NCBI GenBank assembly: GCA_017935505.1
Contig: JAGBHM010000017.1
Span: 95,547 to 159,546 of the forward strand
Source of the DNA: Bacteroidales bacterium
GTDB taxonomy: Bacteria > Bacteroidota > Bacteroidia > Bacteroidales > UBA932
Direction of reading: 5' to 3'
DNA length: 64,000 nucleotides
In this document: piece after piece, positions 1 through 8,640 of the stretch
Layout of the letters: every line of letters starts with the position of its first letter
Position numbering within the stretch: position 1 is the first letter of the stretch
Notes under the pieces: generated by a model
The model's input: the letters and a program-made list of their open reading frames with translations, nothing else
The model's database searches: none
Told to the model about the DNA's origin: nothing
Made by a program: the position numbers and the translations under genes

Positions 1-1500
1 GCTCATTGTAGCTCTGGCCATCAGGTGTTTGGTAATGTTCCAGTTCAAGCTGAAGTTCTCAATGATCTCCTTGTATGAGGTCCTGTTGAAGCTGCCCAGA
101 CTTGCCTCATATAGAGGGTTCTGTACATATACGGGCTCAGAAACAGAAGAACGGATATTCCTGTAGATTAGGAATGTTTTGTACCACTGGTTGTTGTCGG
201 GATTGATAGGGTCGAGATAAGGTTTCATCTTTGCATAATCGCTGAAGCTTCCGTATGGAGACTCTTTTGAATCCATAGCATTGAAGGTAACTTTATTCTT
301 GATCTGCAAAGTCTTGTAACGGTAATCCAGAGTCATTGCACCACCGTAGTTTTGTCTGCTTGAACCCTTCATTACACCGGCCTTGTTCTGGTAGTTGAGG
401 TCTGCGCTCCATTTGAATGAGTCGCTTCCGCCACCAAGGTTAAGTGAGTGCTTGTGGCTCACTGCAGTTCTTACAGGTTTTGCAAGCCAGTCTGTATTTA
501 CACCTCTTCTTACATTATTATACAACTCATCATAGTTAATCAGACCACCGGCATTTTTGTCATTGCTGGCACTCTCAAACAAACCTGCATACCACTCAGC
601 CTCCAAAGCTTCCTGTGCATTCATAAGGTCGTAGCTGGTGAGATCAGGAGTACTCATTGAAGTTGTATTGGTATATGAAAGGTAAATTTTTCCTTCAGGA
701 GGGGTGATGGTCTCTACAACGATGATACCGTTTGCTGCTCTTGAACCGTAAACGGCAGTTGCAGCAGCATCTTTAAGGATAGTTACGCTCTGGATACGGT
801 TTACATCCAAGTCATAGATAGTTGCCTGGTCTACCTCAAATCCGTCGAGGATGAAGATAGGGGCACTTGGGTTGTTTTTGAGGGCAAACTCAGATACATC
901 TTCGCTCAATGCAACGTCAAGCTCTTTAACTTCAGAGACACCGGAACGTCCACGTACATAATATTCAGACATGTTGTTAGGGTCAGAACCCATTGCATTG
1001 TTTGTTACCATCTTGATTGAAGGGTCAAATGCGCTCAATGCCTTCATCACGTTTGTAGGGGCAATGCTGAGGATCTCATTCTTTCCTACAGTTGTAGATG
1101 TACCGGTAAAGCTCTCTTTACGGATGTTCGAATAACCGGTTACAACAACATTGTCCAGCATAATTGCATCTTCTTCCATGACAATGTTCAATTTTTTACC
1201 GGCTTTGTACGGTACCTGTTGGGTCTTCATTCCCAAAAGCTCGAACTGAAGCATTGTCTTCTCCTTTTCGGGGAATGATAATTTGAAACCGCCATCGATA
1301 TCTGTAGCAACAATTATTTTTGTTCCTACAACCATAACTGTAACACCTGGCAGCGGCTCATTATTTACATCCACTACAGTACCTGTTGCTGTTACGGTTT
1401 TTGTGCTATGGCTGTTTTGCTGTGCCGACAATGAAAATGACAGCATTCCCAGCAAAAAGAAGAGAAACAAGGTTCTCATTTTTTTACAATAGTCACTCAT
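1..1500 (-). CDS. SusC/RagA-type TonB-linked outer membrane protein, 5' part only
   Basis: Reading the minus strand from the ATG at 1500-1498 gives about 500 residues with no stop before the window edge. A second in-frame ATG lies at 1479-1477. The N-terminus is a signal peptide (hydrophobic run ending LSFSLSAQQ), followed by a carboxypeptidase-regulatory-like domain (GTVVDVNNEPLPGVTVMVV), a TonB-box region (LDNVVVTGYSNIRKESFTG) and a plug domain with the SusC-family stretch SVTILKDAAATAVYGSRAANG. SusC-type proteins are 22-strand barrels that import large nutrients with TonB energy and usually a SusD lid. A SusD gene would lie to the left of the window. What is odd is the regulation: an FMN riboswitch sits in the leader, so I infer a flavin-related substrate. 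Family is secure, substrate is inference. Confidence 0.93.
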   Translation of the reverse strand, partial: MSDYCKKMRTLFLFFLLGMLSFSLSAQQNSHSTKTVTATGTVVDVNNEPLPGVTVMVVGTKIIVATDIDGGFKLSFPEKEKTMLQFELLGMKTQQVPYKAGKKLNIVMEEDAIMLDNVVVTGYSNIRKESFTGTSTTVGKNEILSIAPTNVMKALSAFDPSIKMVTNNAMGSDPNNMSEYYVRGRSGVSEVKELDVALSEDVSEFALKNNPSAPIFILDGFEVDQATIYDLDVNRIQSVTILKDAAATAVYGSRAANGIIVVETITPPEGKIYLSYTNTTSMSTPDLTSYDLMNAQEALEAEWYAGLFESASNDKNAGGLINYDELYNNVRRGVNTDWLAKPVRTAVSHKHSLNLGGGSDSFKWSADLNYQNKAGVMKGSSRQNYGGAMTLDYRYKTLQIKNKVTFNAMDSKESPYGSFSDYAKMKPYLDPINPDNNQWYKTFLIYRNIRSSVSEPVYVQNPLYEASLGSFNRTSYKEIIENFSLNWNITKHLMARATMS

Positions 1501-1598
1501 AACTTTAAGGTTAAATGGTTATTAATTAGGTCAATAAATCATCATCAAAGGTTCTGATGGAACAATGGCATATCGGATTTGAGGCTTATATAGAAAGA

Positions 1599-1645
1599 GG
1601 GAGTCTCTTATCGCATAAAACCCGAAACCGCGATAATCTTCTCCC
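1599..1645 (-). promoter_or_regulatory. alternative hairpin / expression platform of the FMN riboswitch
   Basis: In minus-strand order, GGGAG (1645-1641) can pair with CTCCC (1603-1599) and TTATCGC (1636-1630) with GCGATAA (1614-1608), separated by a small AAGA/GAGA internal loop and closed by a 15-base loop. The 5' arm includes all of the 3' strand of aptamer helix P1 (1641-1635), so hairpin and ligand-bound aptamer are mutually exclusive. Only a weak pyrimidine-rich tract (CTCTTTCTATAT) follows, so it may be an imperfect terminator or an anti-terminator. The pairing is visible; the mechanism is inferred. Confidence 0.7.
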
Positions 1646-1746
1646 ATCCAGACTCTACTGTCGGTACCGTAATCTCAACGGTCACACCCCTATCGGGGTT
1701 TGCGGACTTTACCGCCGGTCGGGAATTTCACCCTGCCTTGAAGATT
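1635..1746 (-). ncRNA. FMN riboswitch (RFN element)
   Basis: On the minus strand this matches the conserved RFN aptamer. Helix P1 is AATCTTC (1746-1740) with GAAGATT (1641-1635). Between them lie the hallmark blocks AGGGCAGGGTGAAATTCCC-like (here AAGGCAGGGTGAAATTCCCG), ACCGGCGGTAAAGTCCGC, a GGTACCGACAGTAGAGTC block and GGATGGGAGAAG. The class binds flavin mononucleotide and shuts off riboflavin synthesis or uptake genes. Here the next gene downstream is the SusC-type porin at 1500, about 135 bases away, and no riboflavin biosynthesis gene intervenes. The stretch 1501-1831 holds no coding sequence: only this element, its downstream hairpin and its promoter. Confidence 0.96.
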
Positions 1747-1752
1747 AGAAGA

Positions 1753-1782
1753 CAAATATATGAAAAAAAATTCCAAGTCAAA
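1753..1782 (-). promoter_or_regulatory. Bacteroides-type promoter of the FMN riboswitch
   Basis: The minus strand carries a -33 box TTTG (1782-1779), 18 bases, then a -7 box TATATTTG (1760-1753) matching TAnnTTTG. The expected start of transcription, a few bases further on, coincides with the first base of the aptamer near 1748. Confidence 0.75.
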
Positions 1783-1831
1783 GCAAAAGCAAAAAATATT
1801 CTCTATAAAGAACCATTTCCTAAGAATAACA

Positions 1832-2608
1832 TTATCCAAGCAGCAGTGTAAGTTCTATAAACTGTTCCACAGATAGTTGCTCAGGGCGCATATCCAAGAG
1901 TGGACTATTAACCTCTATTTTTTTGCCCATAAGCGACTTCAGGGAGTTGCGGATTGTCTTGCGCCTTTGGTTGAAACATGCCTTTACAACAGATTTGAAT
2001 GTTGCATAATCACATCCCAAATCATTGCGGCTGTTGCGTCTCAGCCTTATTACACCGCTCTTTACTTTTGGAGGAGGTGTGAAGACATTCTCGTCAACGG
2101 TAAAAAGATACTCTATATCATACCATGCCTGCAATAGAACTGAAAGTATACCATAGGCCTTGCTGCCCGGAGGGGAGGCGAGTCTTTGAGCCACTTCTCT
2201 CTGCAACATGCAGACAACTTGTGGAACAGACTCTTTGTAATCAAGAATCTTGAAAAATATCTGGGATGATATGTTGTAGGGGAAATTGCCTATAACTGCA
2301 AATTCTCCTGTAAATATTTTCTCTAGAGGAATTTCGAGGAAATCACGCTGTTGAAGCGAGTAGAGCAATTGGGGAAAGGCTTGCTGCAGGTAAGCTATGC
2401 TCTCAGTGTCAATCTCAGCCACTTCGAGTTTAATTTTAGGATTCCCAAGCAAGTATTTGGTGAGCACACCTGTTCCAGGGCCTATCTCAAGCACTTGTAA
2501 GCCCTCCTCAACAATCAGGCTCTCAACAATTCTTCTTGCAACAGACTCATCATTAAGAAAGTGTTGCCCCAATGCTTTTTTTGCTTTTACGCCATATTGT
2601 GTTGCCAT
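1832..2608 (-). CDS. rsmA: 16S rRNA (adenine1518-N6/adenine1519-N6)-dimethyltransferase
   Basis: RsmA (KsgA) puts two methyl groups on each of two adjacent adenines in the 3' terminal hairpin of 16S rRNA, using S-adenosylmethionine, late in 30S assembly. The 258 residues are normal family length. Visible motifs are GQHFL (14-18), the SAM-binding GPGTG (43-47), the catalytic NFPYN (108-112, family NLPY) and the C-terminal FNQRRKTIRNSLK typical of this family. The ATG at 2608 is fixed because GQHFL must lie close to the N-terminus. Start codon and -7 box are only 5 bases apart (see promoter at 2614). It diverges from aspS. Confidence 0.97.
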   Translation of the reverse strand: MATQYGVKAKKALGQHFLNDESVARRIVESLIVEEGLQVLEIGPGTGVLTKYLLGNPKIKLEVAEIDTESIAYLQQAFPQLLYSLQQRDFLEIPLEKIFTGEFAVIGNFPYNISSQIFFKILDYKESVPQVVCMLQREVAQRLASPPGSKAYGILSVLLQAWYDIEYLFTVDENVFTPPPKVKSGVIRLRRNSRNDLGCDYATFKSVVKACFNQRRKTIRNSLKSLMGKKIEVNSPLLDMRPEQLSVEQFIELTLLLG

Positions 2609-2613
2609 GGGCG

Positions 2614-2621
2614 CAAAGGTA
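2614..2621 (-). promoter_or_regulatory. -7 box of rsmA, next to the start codon
   Basis: Minus strand TACCTTTG matches TAnnTTTG and is followed by only 5 bases (GCGCC) before the rsmA ATG, so transcription should start at or very near the start codon. A TTTG lies at 2641-2638, a little closer than the usual 19-20 bases. Confidence 0.5.
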
Positions 2622-2654
2622 AATTATTTTTTATTATCAAAAGCTATAAAATGT

Positions 2655-2662
2655 TAACTTTG
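2655..2662 (+). promoter_or_regulatory. -7 box of aspS
   Basis: TAACTTTG matches TAnnTTTG and is followed by a leader of about 45 bases to the aspS ATG. I see no good -33 box, so support is the -7 box alone. Confidence 0.45.
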
Positions 2663-2711
2663 CAAGTTGTTTTATAATACAATGACAAGATAAATCTAAA
2701 ATCAACTATAT

Positions 2712-4481
2712 ATGTACAGAACACATACTTGCGGTGAATTGCGTATTTCAAATGCCGGCCAGAGTGTTACATTGGCAGGATGGGTGCAGAGAGTACGTAA
2801 AATGGGAAGTCTAAACTTCATTGACTTGCGCGACAGATACGGTATAACCCAGCTTGTTGCAGATGAGAACGAATCGAAAGAGATAAATGACCTTGTCTCT
2901 ACATTGGGCAGGGAGTATGTAATCCAGGCAACCGGTATTGTAACAGAGAGACAAAGCAAGAACAACAAGATTGAAACAGGTGAAATAGAGATAAAGCTTA
3001 CAGGGCTGAAAGTGTTGAACAAGGCTGTTACACCTCCTTTCACAATCGAAGAGAATACAGATGGTGGTGAGGATATAAGGGCACAATACAGATATCTCGA
3101 TTTGCGTCGTGCACCTCTTAAGAGAGCTCTTGAGTTGCGTCACAGAATGGCACATGAGGTGAGGAACTATTTGAGCGACATAGGATTTATGGAGATTGAA
3201 ACTCCTTATCTGATCAAATCTACACCAGAGGGTGCCCGTGACTTCGTGGTTCCAAGCCGAATGAATCCCGGAGAGTTCTATGCGCTTCCACAGAGCCCTC
3301 AGACATTCAAACAGCTTCTTATGGTTGCCGGTTACGACAGATACTTCCAGATTGTACGTTGTTTCAGGGATGAGGATTTGCGTGCAGACCGTCAGCCTGA
3401 GTTTACTCAGATCGACTGTGAGATGTCATTTGTTGAGAGGGAAGATGTATTGAATACATTCGAAGGTCTTGCAAAGGCCCTCTTTAAGAATGTGCTTGGA
3501 AAAGAGTTTACAGAGCCATTCCCAAGAATGCCGTACAAAGATGCTATGGAGTATTATGGCAGCGACAAACCGGATATCCGTTTCGGCATGAAGATGAATA
3601 CCATTACCGATATGGTGAAAGGCCGTGGCTTTGCTGTTCTTGATGACGCAGAGTATGTTGGAGCAATTGTGGTTCCAGGTTGTGCCGGTTATACCCGCAA
3701 ACAGCTTGATGAACTTACAGAGTGGGTAAAGAGACCTCAAGTTGGTGCGAAAGGCCTTATATATATAAAGTATAATGCAGAGGGTATCAAATCATCTATA
3801 GACAAGTTCTACAGTGCGGATGATCTTAAGGCTATCTGTGAGAAGATCGGAGCTGCAGAGGGAGACCTTGTTCTTGTTCTGTCGGGAGCCAAAAGGAAGA
3901 TGCAGACTGCATTGGGTACCTTGAGACTTGAGATGGGCAGCCGTCTTGGTTTGAGGGACAATTCAGTATATGCTCCACTTTGGGTATATGATTTCCCTCT
4001 GTTGGAGTGGGATGATGAAACAGAGAGATTCTATGCAATGCACCATCCTTTTACAGCACCTAAACCTGAGGATCTCGACAAATTCTACAGCAACAAAAAA
4101 GAGGATCTTGAGCAGGTAAATGCAAATGCTTACGACTTTGTTCTGAACGGAACAGAGGTCGGAGGTGGTTCTATCCGTATCCATGATTCAAAGGTGCAGG
4201 AGCGCATGTTTGAGGTTCTTGGCTTCAGCAAAGAGGATGCAGAGTACCGTTTTGGCTTCATAATCAATGCATTCAAATATGGAGCACCTCCTCATGGCGG
4301 TATCGCATTCGGTTTCGACAGATTCTGCTCTCTATTCGGAGGTCAGGAGACAATCCGCGACTACATTGCATTCCCTAAAAACAATACCGGCAGGGATGTG
4401 ATGTTGGATGCACCGTCGAGAATTGATGTTGCCCAAATGGATGAACTGTTTATAAAATCAACTGCCCCTGAGCAGGAGTAA
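2712..4481 (+). CDS. aspS: aspartyl-tRNA synthetase
   Basis: Class II synthetase charging tRNA-Asp in the cytoplasm. The 589 residues fit the bacterial type, which has an N-terminal OB-fold anticodon-binding domain (starting [11 protein letters not shown]), the catalytic core and an inserted GAD domain (roughly residues 285-420). Class II motif 2 is visible as [18 protein letters not shown] from about residue 219 and motif 3 as GGIAFGFDR near 530. [11 protein letters not shown], an aspartate-binding element, precedes motif 2. The gene has its own promoter, and a hairpin with a UUCG loop follows it directly. Confidence 0.98.
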   Translation: MYRTHTCGELRISNAGQSVTLAGWVQRVRKMGSLNFIDLRDRYGITQLVADENESKEINDLVSTLGREYVIQATGIVTERQSKNNKIETGEIEIKLTGLKVLNKAVTPPFTIEENTDGGEDIRAQYRYLDLRRAPLKRALELRHRMAHEVRNYLSDIGFMEIETPYLIKSTPEGARDFVVPSRMNPGEFYALPQSPQTFKQLLMVAGYDRYFQIVRCFRDEDLRADRQPEFTQIDCEMSFVEREDVLNTFEGLAKALFKNVLGKEFTEPFPRMPYKDAMEYYGSDKPDIRFGMKMNTITDMVKGRGFAVLDDAEYVGAIVVPGCAGYTRKQLDELTEWVKRPQVGAKGLIYIKYNAEGIKSSIDKFYSADDLKAICEKIGAAEGDLVLVLSGAKRKMQTALGTLRLEMGSRLGLRDNSVYAPLWVYDFPLLEWDDETERFYAMHHPFTAPKPEDLDKFYSNKKEDLEQVNANAYDFVLNGTEVGGGSIRIHDSKVQERMFEVLGFSKEDAEYRFGFIINAFKYGAPPHGGIAFGFDRFCSLFGGQETIRDYIAFPKNNTGRDVMLDAPSRIDVAQMDELFIKSTAPEQE

Positions 4482-4490
4482 TAATAATAT

Positions 4491-4513
4491 GGAGGAGCTT
4501 CGGCTCCTCTTTT
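4491..4513 (+). terminator. intrinsic terminator after aspS
   Basis: An 8-bp stem (GGAGGAGC with GCTCCTCT, outer pair G-T) closed by the very stable TTCG tetraloop is followed by TTTT. It lies between aspS and yqeY, so it should limit read-through into yqeY. Confidence 0.75.
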
Positions 4514-4528
4514 AAGCACATTGTAACC

Positions 4529-4978
4529 ATGAGTTTGGAACTGGAAATTCAAAATGGAATAAAAGCGGCAATGCTTGCCAAAGAGAAGGTAAAATTGGAG
4601 TCACTAAGAGCAGTAAAGGCTGCCATCCTGTTGGCCAAGACTGCAGACGGCTCTGAAACTATTTCTGATGAGGCTATTTTAAAGATTATTCAGAAACTGG
4701 TAAAACAGCGTAAGGAGAGTGCAGAACTCTATAAAGCCCAAAACCGTCCTGAGTTGGCTGAGAATGAGTTGGCTGAGGCTTCATGTATGGAGGTTTTCCT
4801 TCCAAAGCAACTCTCCGAAGAGGAGCTTGCTGCAGAGCTGAAAAAGATAATTGAGGCAGTTGGAGCAAAAGGCCCTCAAGATATGGGCAAAGTTATGGGA
4901 ACTGCAACAAAGCAGCTCTCAGGCAAGGCGGAGGGTAAAGCCATCTCTGCAATGGTAAAGCAGCTTCTGGCACAGTAA
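4529..4978 (+). CDS. GatB/YqeY domain protein
   Basis: The 149-residue protein is a stand-alone YqeY, related to the tRNA-binding tail domain of the GatB subunit of Asp/Glu-tRNA amidotransferase. The family fingerprint is present: LESLRAVKAAI near the start, KLVKQRKESAELY in the middle, and EVFLPKQLSEEEL, then MGKVMG and the C-terminal LSGKAEGKAISAMVKQLL. The precise cellular role of YqeY is not established. It sits downstream of aspS, an arrangement that would make sense for a tRNA-related function, but a terminator separates them. Confidence 0.93.
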   Translation: MSLELEIQNGIKAAMLAKEKVKLESLRAVKAAILLAKTADGSETISDEAILKIIQKLVKQRKESAELYKAQNRPELAENELAEASCMEVFLPKQLSEEELAAELKKIIEAVGAKGPQDMGKVMGTATKQLSGKAEGKAISAMVKQLLAQ

Positions 4979-4995
4979 GTAGCTGTATACAAATA

Positions 4996-5033
4996 AAAAA
5001 GGCGTATCCTGAATGATATGGATACGCCTTTTT
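4996..5033. terminator. bidirectional terminator between yqeY and the M28 peptidase gene
   Basis: A perfect 14-bp inverted repeat (AAAAAGGCGTATCC at 4996-5009 with GGATACGCCTTTTT at 5020-5033) and a 10-base loop. The A and T flanks make it work on either strand, between converging genes. Confidence 0.9.
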
Positions 5034-5050
5034 GTTATTCTGGACCTTTT

Positions 5051-6343
5051 CTAGAATTCCTTCAGGAAATCGAGCATAAGACCAAACAGGTCATTGAACT
5101 TTTCAGAACTGAAATGTTCATAAGTATCTCGTGGTGTATGATAATATTGGTACATGTCACCTTCAATTGTAAAATACATGCAAGGGACACCGTTTATACC
5201 AAAATAGTAGTGGTCGCTGTTGTCGGTAAACGGTTGCTGATCTACACTTGTAAAGTAGCCCTTTTCTCCATTTATCTTCTTGAACAGTTCATATCCGGCA
5301 TTGCCCTGCTCTCCTCCTCCAACTTCACAGATTATATTTTTGCCGTTATCTCCAACCATATCCAGATTTATGACAAATTTCACATCCTTCAAAGGTTTGT
5401 AAGGGTTCTGCACATAATCTTTTGCACCCAGCAGATTGGCCTCTTCGCCGTCGAGGAAGAGGAATAGGATGGAAGTCTCAGGCTGGTGTGTTTTGTAATA
5501 CTGCATCATGGCGAGCAGTGCTCCTACTCCGGAAGCATTGTCATTTGCGCCGGTAAAGATATTACCCTCTCCAATAACTCCCAGATGGTCGTAGTGTGCC
5601 AGAACAATGAAATGCTCATCGCCACCATTCTTGCCCTCTACAAAAGAGGCTACATTTACACCATTGTAATTTTCAATCCATTCATTTTCAAGATTTACAG
5701 TGGCCTGCTTTGCATCCGATGGAAACTCAGGGCCAACTCCTATTACAGGGAAAGGAAGAGTATAGACCGCCCTTGATATAAAGTTTACAGGATTGGATGC
5801 ATATTTTAAAATAAGTCCTCCCACGTGGCCTGAAAGCTGAGTGAGGTTGTCTTTGTACAACTCAATACCCTCTCCTCCAAATTTATCAGAAAAAAGCGGG
5901 AAGTTGAATGCAACAAATTTTTCCTTGAATTCTCCGCTGCAGAGGTGGCTGTAGAATTTCTCTTTGTCCATAAGATATTCATCATCAAGATGATATATAT
6001 CCATTGTGGCATGCTTTCCGGTAGAGAACTCCTTCACTATGAAATCTTCAGTAAAGATGTACTCCTTGCCGTCTACAGAGAATTCCACCTTGCCTCTCAT
6101 TGTGTTTTTGTTGTATGTGAACGGCAGGTTTGTCCATTCAAAACCGATCTCTTCAATTGTATTCCTTATATAATCGGCTGCGGCTGTAATTCCTCCATTA
6201 TAATCGGTTCTTCCATAATATTTAGGATCCGACAGCTCCTTTACATGTCCTTCGTACAACTGTTTGTAATCGGTCGGTTGTGTACATGCAAAACTCAAAC
6301 TCATGAGGGTAAAAAAGATGAACAGGTTAGTAAAATGTCTCAT
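5051..6343 (-). CDS. M28-family zinc aminopeptidase-like lipoprotein
   Basis: Metallo-exopeptidase of family M28. The metal-ligand motifs appear in order: LAHYDHLG, GANDNASGVGAL, LDGEEANLLGA (with the catalytic glutamate), NLDMVG and SDHYYF. I chose the ATG at 6343 because the product then begins MRHFTNLFIFFTLMSLSFAC, a lipoprotein signal peptide with lipobox LSFAC; an earlier ATG at 6370 only adds nine residues. After the cysteine comes TQPTD, not an acidic surface-export tail, so a periplasmic location is likely. It is the last gene of the S46-mrp-DUF2027 operon, 27 bases after the DUF2027 gene. The natural substrate is unknown. Confidence 0.92.
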   Translation of the reverse strand: MRHFTNLFIFFTLMSLSFACTQPTDYKQLYEGHVKELSDPKYYGRTDYNGGITAAADYIRNTIEEIGFEWTNLPFTYNKNTMRGKVEFSVDGKEYIFTEDFIVKEFSTGKHATMDIYHLDDEYLMDKEKFYSHLCSGEFKEKFVAFNFPLFSDKFGGEGIELYKDNLTQLSGHVGGLILKYASNPVNFISRAVYTLPFPVIGVGPEFPSDAKQATVNLENEWIENYNGVNVASFVEGKNGGDEHFIVLAHYDHLGVIGEGNIFTGANDNASGVGALLAMMQYYKTHQPETSILFLFLDGEEANLLGAKDYVQNPYKPLKDVKFVINLDMVGDNGKNIICEVGGGEQGNAGYELFKKINGEKGYFTSVDQQPFTDNSDHYYFGINGVPCMYFTIEGDMYQYYHTPRDTYEHFSSEKFNDLFGLMLDFLKEF

Positions 6344-6370
6344 ATATTTAAGTGTTAATAAAATAATCAA

Positions 6371-7495
6371 CTATCCTATGGTAACCATTGTGGCACCATA
6401 ACCATACTCCTTGAAAGATGCATCCTGCCATTTGCAGCGGCTGTATCTGTTTTTCAGCTCCGACAGCAGTGCCTTTCTCAGCACACCATCCCCTTTTCCA
6501 TGAATGAAGACAATTTTGCTGCCCCTCTTATGCAGGACAGCCGTCATTGCCTCATTGAATTTCTCTATCTGGTATTTGAGAATAGCGGTATTGTCCATGC
6601 CGATTGTGGTGTCGAGAAGGGCTGCGGCATGAAGGTCAACCTCCATAATGCCCAGCGAGCTGGTCTTTATGAGAGCTGTCTCCTGAAGCCATTCGCGTTG
6701 CAGTCCCCCGCCGGGAAGATTGATCCATTTTCCCCCGACAAAAGCTCTGTCGGCACTACTTCTTGAAGCACTCTGATGGTTAGAAGATGCTCCTGACTTC
6801 TCACCCTCGAACTTCTCCTTCAGGGCCAGTCTGATATCCTTCTCCTTGATCTCACCGGCTATAGGCCTGTTTTCGGCAGTCTCATCTATAACAGGAATTA
6901 CATATCCTGCCTCCTTTACAAAACTGTTGGGTTTGAACATGCTCTCTTTCAGGAGATTTGTAGGGTCGAGGATATACTCATACTCAATGGTAGGCTTGAT
7001 TGGGTGTTTTACATCACCTTTAAGCTGCATATTGTTGGGTTTGAACGGAATAGCCCTAAGCATAACACGCTTGCCATATCTGTTGAAATGCTCCATTGCA
7101 AAATGGAAGAGTTCTTTGCGTTCATAGGGGTGAATCTCTCCGGAGAAGGTTGTTACAAACTTGTTGTCCGGAAGTGTAATATCGCAGCCCTCTTTCGCGC
7201 AGTTTGTGTATGTGACAAAGAGAGACCAGTTGCACTCATTTGCGAGGATGCAAGAGTACTCCTTCCCTTTTTTTGTGTAAATAATGGCAATATTCAACTT
7301 GTCGCCATCTTTGGTCTGGATATTTATCTCCTCCTTGGCAACAACATTCTCCTCAATTACAACACACTCTTTTTCTGGTACGGGAAATTCAAATCCCTCT
7401 TCGTCTTGCACAGTTGCCCATCCTTTCCTGCCGAATCCCACAATAATGCCTCCGCCGGTCTGGTTGAGGAACCGCACCTTATCACCTATCTTCAT
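6371..7495 (-). CDS. DUF2027 and Smr domain protein
   Basis: The 374-residue protein has an N-terminal DUF2027 region (MKIGDKVRFLNQTGGG onward, SH3-like in character) and a C-terminal Smr domain, seen as EVDLHAAALL and the motif FIHGKGDGVLRKALL. Smr domains are nucleic-acid endonucleases, found alone or as the tail of MutS2; the DLHG- and HGKG-type motifs carry the active site. Here DLHA stands in place of DLHG. The DUF2027-Smr architecture is characteristic of Bacteroidota and its role is unknown; DNA or RNA processing is inference. The start is 1 base after the mrp stop, so translation is probably coupled. Confidence 0.92.
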   Translation of the reverse strand: MKIGDKVRFLNQTGGGIIVGFGRKGWATVQDEEGFEFPVPEKECVVIEENVVAKEEINIQTKDGDKLNIAIIYTKKGKEYSCILANECNWSLFVTYTNCAKEGCDITLPDNKFVTTFSGEIHPYERKELFHFAMEHFNRYGKRVMLRAIPFKPNNMQLKGDVKHPIKPTIEYEYILDPTNLLKESMFKPNSFVKEAGYVIPVIDETAENRPIAGEIKEKDIRLALKEKFEGEKSGASSNHQSASRSSADRAFVGGKWINLPGGGLQREWLQETALIKTSSLGIMEVDLHAAALLDTTIGMDNTAILKYQIEKFNEAMTAVLHKRGSKIVFIHGKGDGVLRKALLSELKNRYSRCKWQDASFKEYGYGATMVTIG

Positions 7496-7496
7496 A

Positions 7497-8639
7497 TCAG
7501 TTCAATTGTTTTGCTATCTCCACAAACGCATCAAATACAGGGCCTGCGGCTACAGCAGCCGGTTCTCCCTCATCACCGCACTCCCTTATGCTCTGTACCA
7601 GCGGAATCTGGCCAAGCAGCGGAACATTGTATTTTGCCGCCATCTCTTTGCCTCCGTCCTTTCCAAAGATATAGTATCTGTTGTTCGGCAATTCTGCCGG
7701 TGTGAACCATGCCATATTCTCCACAAGACCGTAAACAGGCTTGTTGATATCCTTGTTGCGGAACATGTTTATACCCTTCTCAACATCGGCAAGGGCCACA
7801 GCTTGAGGCGTACTCACTATTATTGCGCCATCGAGAGGAATATCATGTACAAGGCTTATATGAATGTCACCCGTTCCCGGAGGAAGGTCGAGCAACAGGA
7901 AGTCCAAATCACCCCATTTTACTTGCAATATCATCTGCTTCAAAGCATTGCATGCCATAGGACCTCTCCAGATCAGAGCCTGTTCAGGGGCTGCAAAGTA
8001 TCCGATTGACATCCATTTTACACCATACTTCTCTATTGGGACAATAAGTTCCTCCACTGTCTTTCCATGCTCCCCTGCATTCGGGATTCCGGTTGCTGGG
8101 TTGATTCCTGCTGCAGCTGCGGCCTCGCCATTATCGGTATATCCATCTTCATATGTAAACTCAACATCCGGAGCATCACCCTCTGTTGCAGTCATTTTAG
8201 GAATCGACGGACCATAAACATCAGCATCTGCAAGTCCCACTTTATACCCCATCTTGGCAAGTGTTACGGCAAGGTTTACAGAAACCGTAGATTTGCCCAC
8301 ACCGCCTTTGCCTGAGGCAATGGCTATAATTTTGCCTACATTTTCAAGCTGTTTCTGGCTGAGTTCGTTGATGTTCTTCTTCTTTGGCTTATTCTCCCTC
8401 ACAAGTTCAATTACAAGCACCTTTGCCTGTGGAAAGGCCTTTTGTACAGCCTCTTCGCAATTTTTCTTCACACTCGCTCCCAGGGCATCCGGACGAGGAA
8501 AGACCAATTTGAACTTTATTTTGGCAGAGGGCATATCGCCCTCCACCTTTATATCCTCAACAAGGCCGAGTTCAACCACGCTCTTGTCATATGCAGGGTG
8601 TATTACACCTGCTAATATCTTTTCAATCTCTTTTATCAT
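7497..8639 (-). CDS. Mrp/ApbC-type iron-sulfur carrier ATPase
   Basis: P-loop NTPase of the Mrp/NBP35 family, which binds and transfers Fe-S clusters to apoproteins in the cytoplasm. An N-terminal MIP18/DUF59-like domain (residues 1-85) is followed by the deviant Walker [11 protein letters not shown] (109-118) and the Mrp signature [19 protein letters not shown]. Length (380) is normal. The C-terminal CxxC pair that holds the shared cluster in ApbC is missing: after VENMAWF the sequence runs [18 protein letters not shown] without cysteines. I believe this is usual for Bacteroidota Mrp. Middle gene of a four-gene operon, 1 base from each neighbour. Confidence 0.93.
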   Translation of the reverse strand: MIKEIEKILAGVIHPAYDKSVVELGLVEDIKVEGDMPSAKIKFKLVFPRPDALGASVKKNCEEAVQKAFPQAKVLVIELVRENKPKKKNINELSQKQLENVGKIIAIASGKGGVGKSTVSVNLAVTLAKMGYKVGLADADVYGPSIPKMTATEGDAPDVEFTYEDGYTDNGEAAAAAGINPATGIPNAGEHGKTVEELIVPIEKYGVKWMSIGYFAAPEQALIWRGPMACNALKQMILQVKWGDLDFLLLDLPPGTGDIHISLVHDIPLDGAIIVSTPQAVALADVEKGINMFRNKDINKPVYGLVENMAWFTPAELPNNRYYIFGKDGGKEMAAKYNVPLLGQIPLVQSIRECGDEGEPAAVAAGPVFDAFVEIAKQLN

Positions 8640-8640
8640 T

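Noticed and set aside
7004..8009. Plus-strand open frames of 233 and 241 codons opposite the DUF2027-Smr and mrp genes
   Set aside because: Shadows of two well-identified minus-strand genes; no recognisable domain and low-complexity composition.
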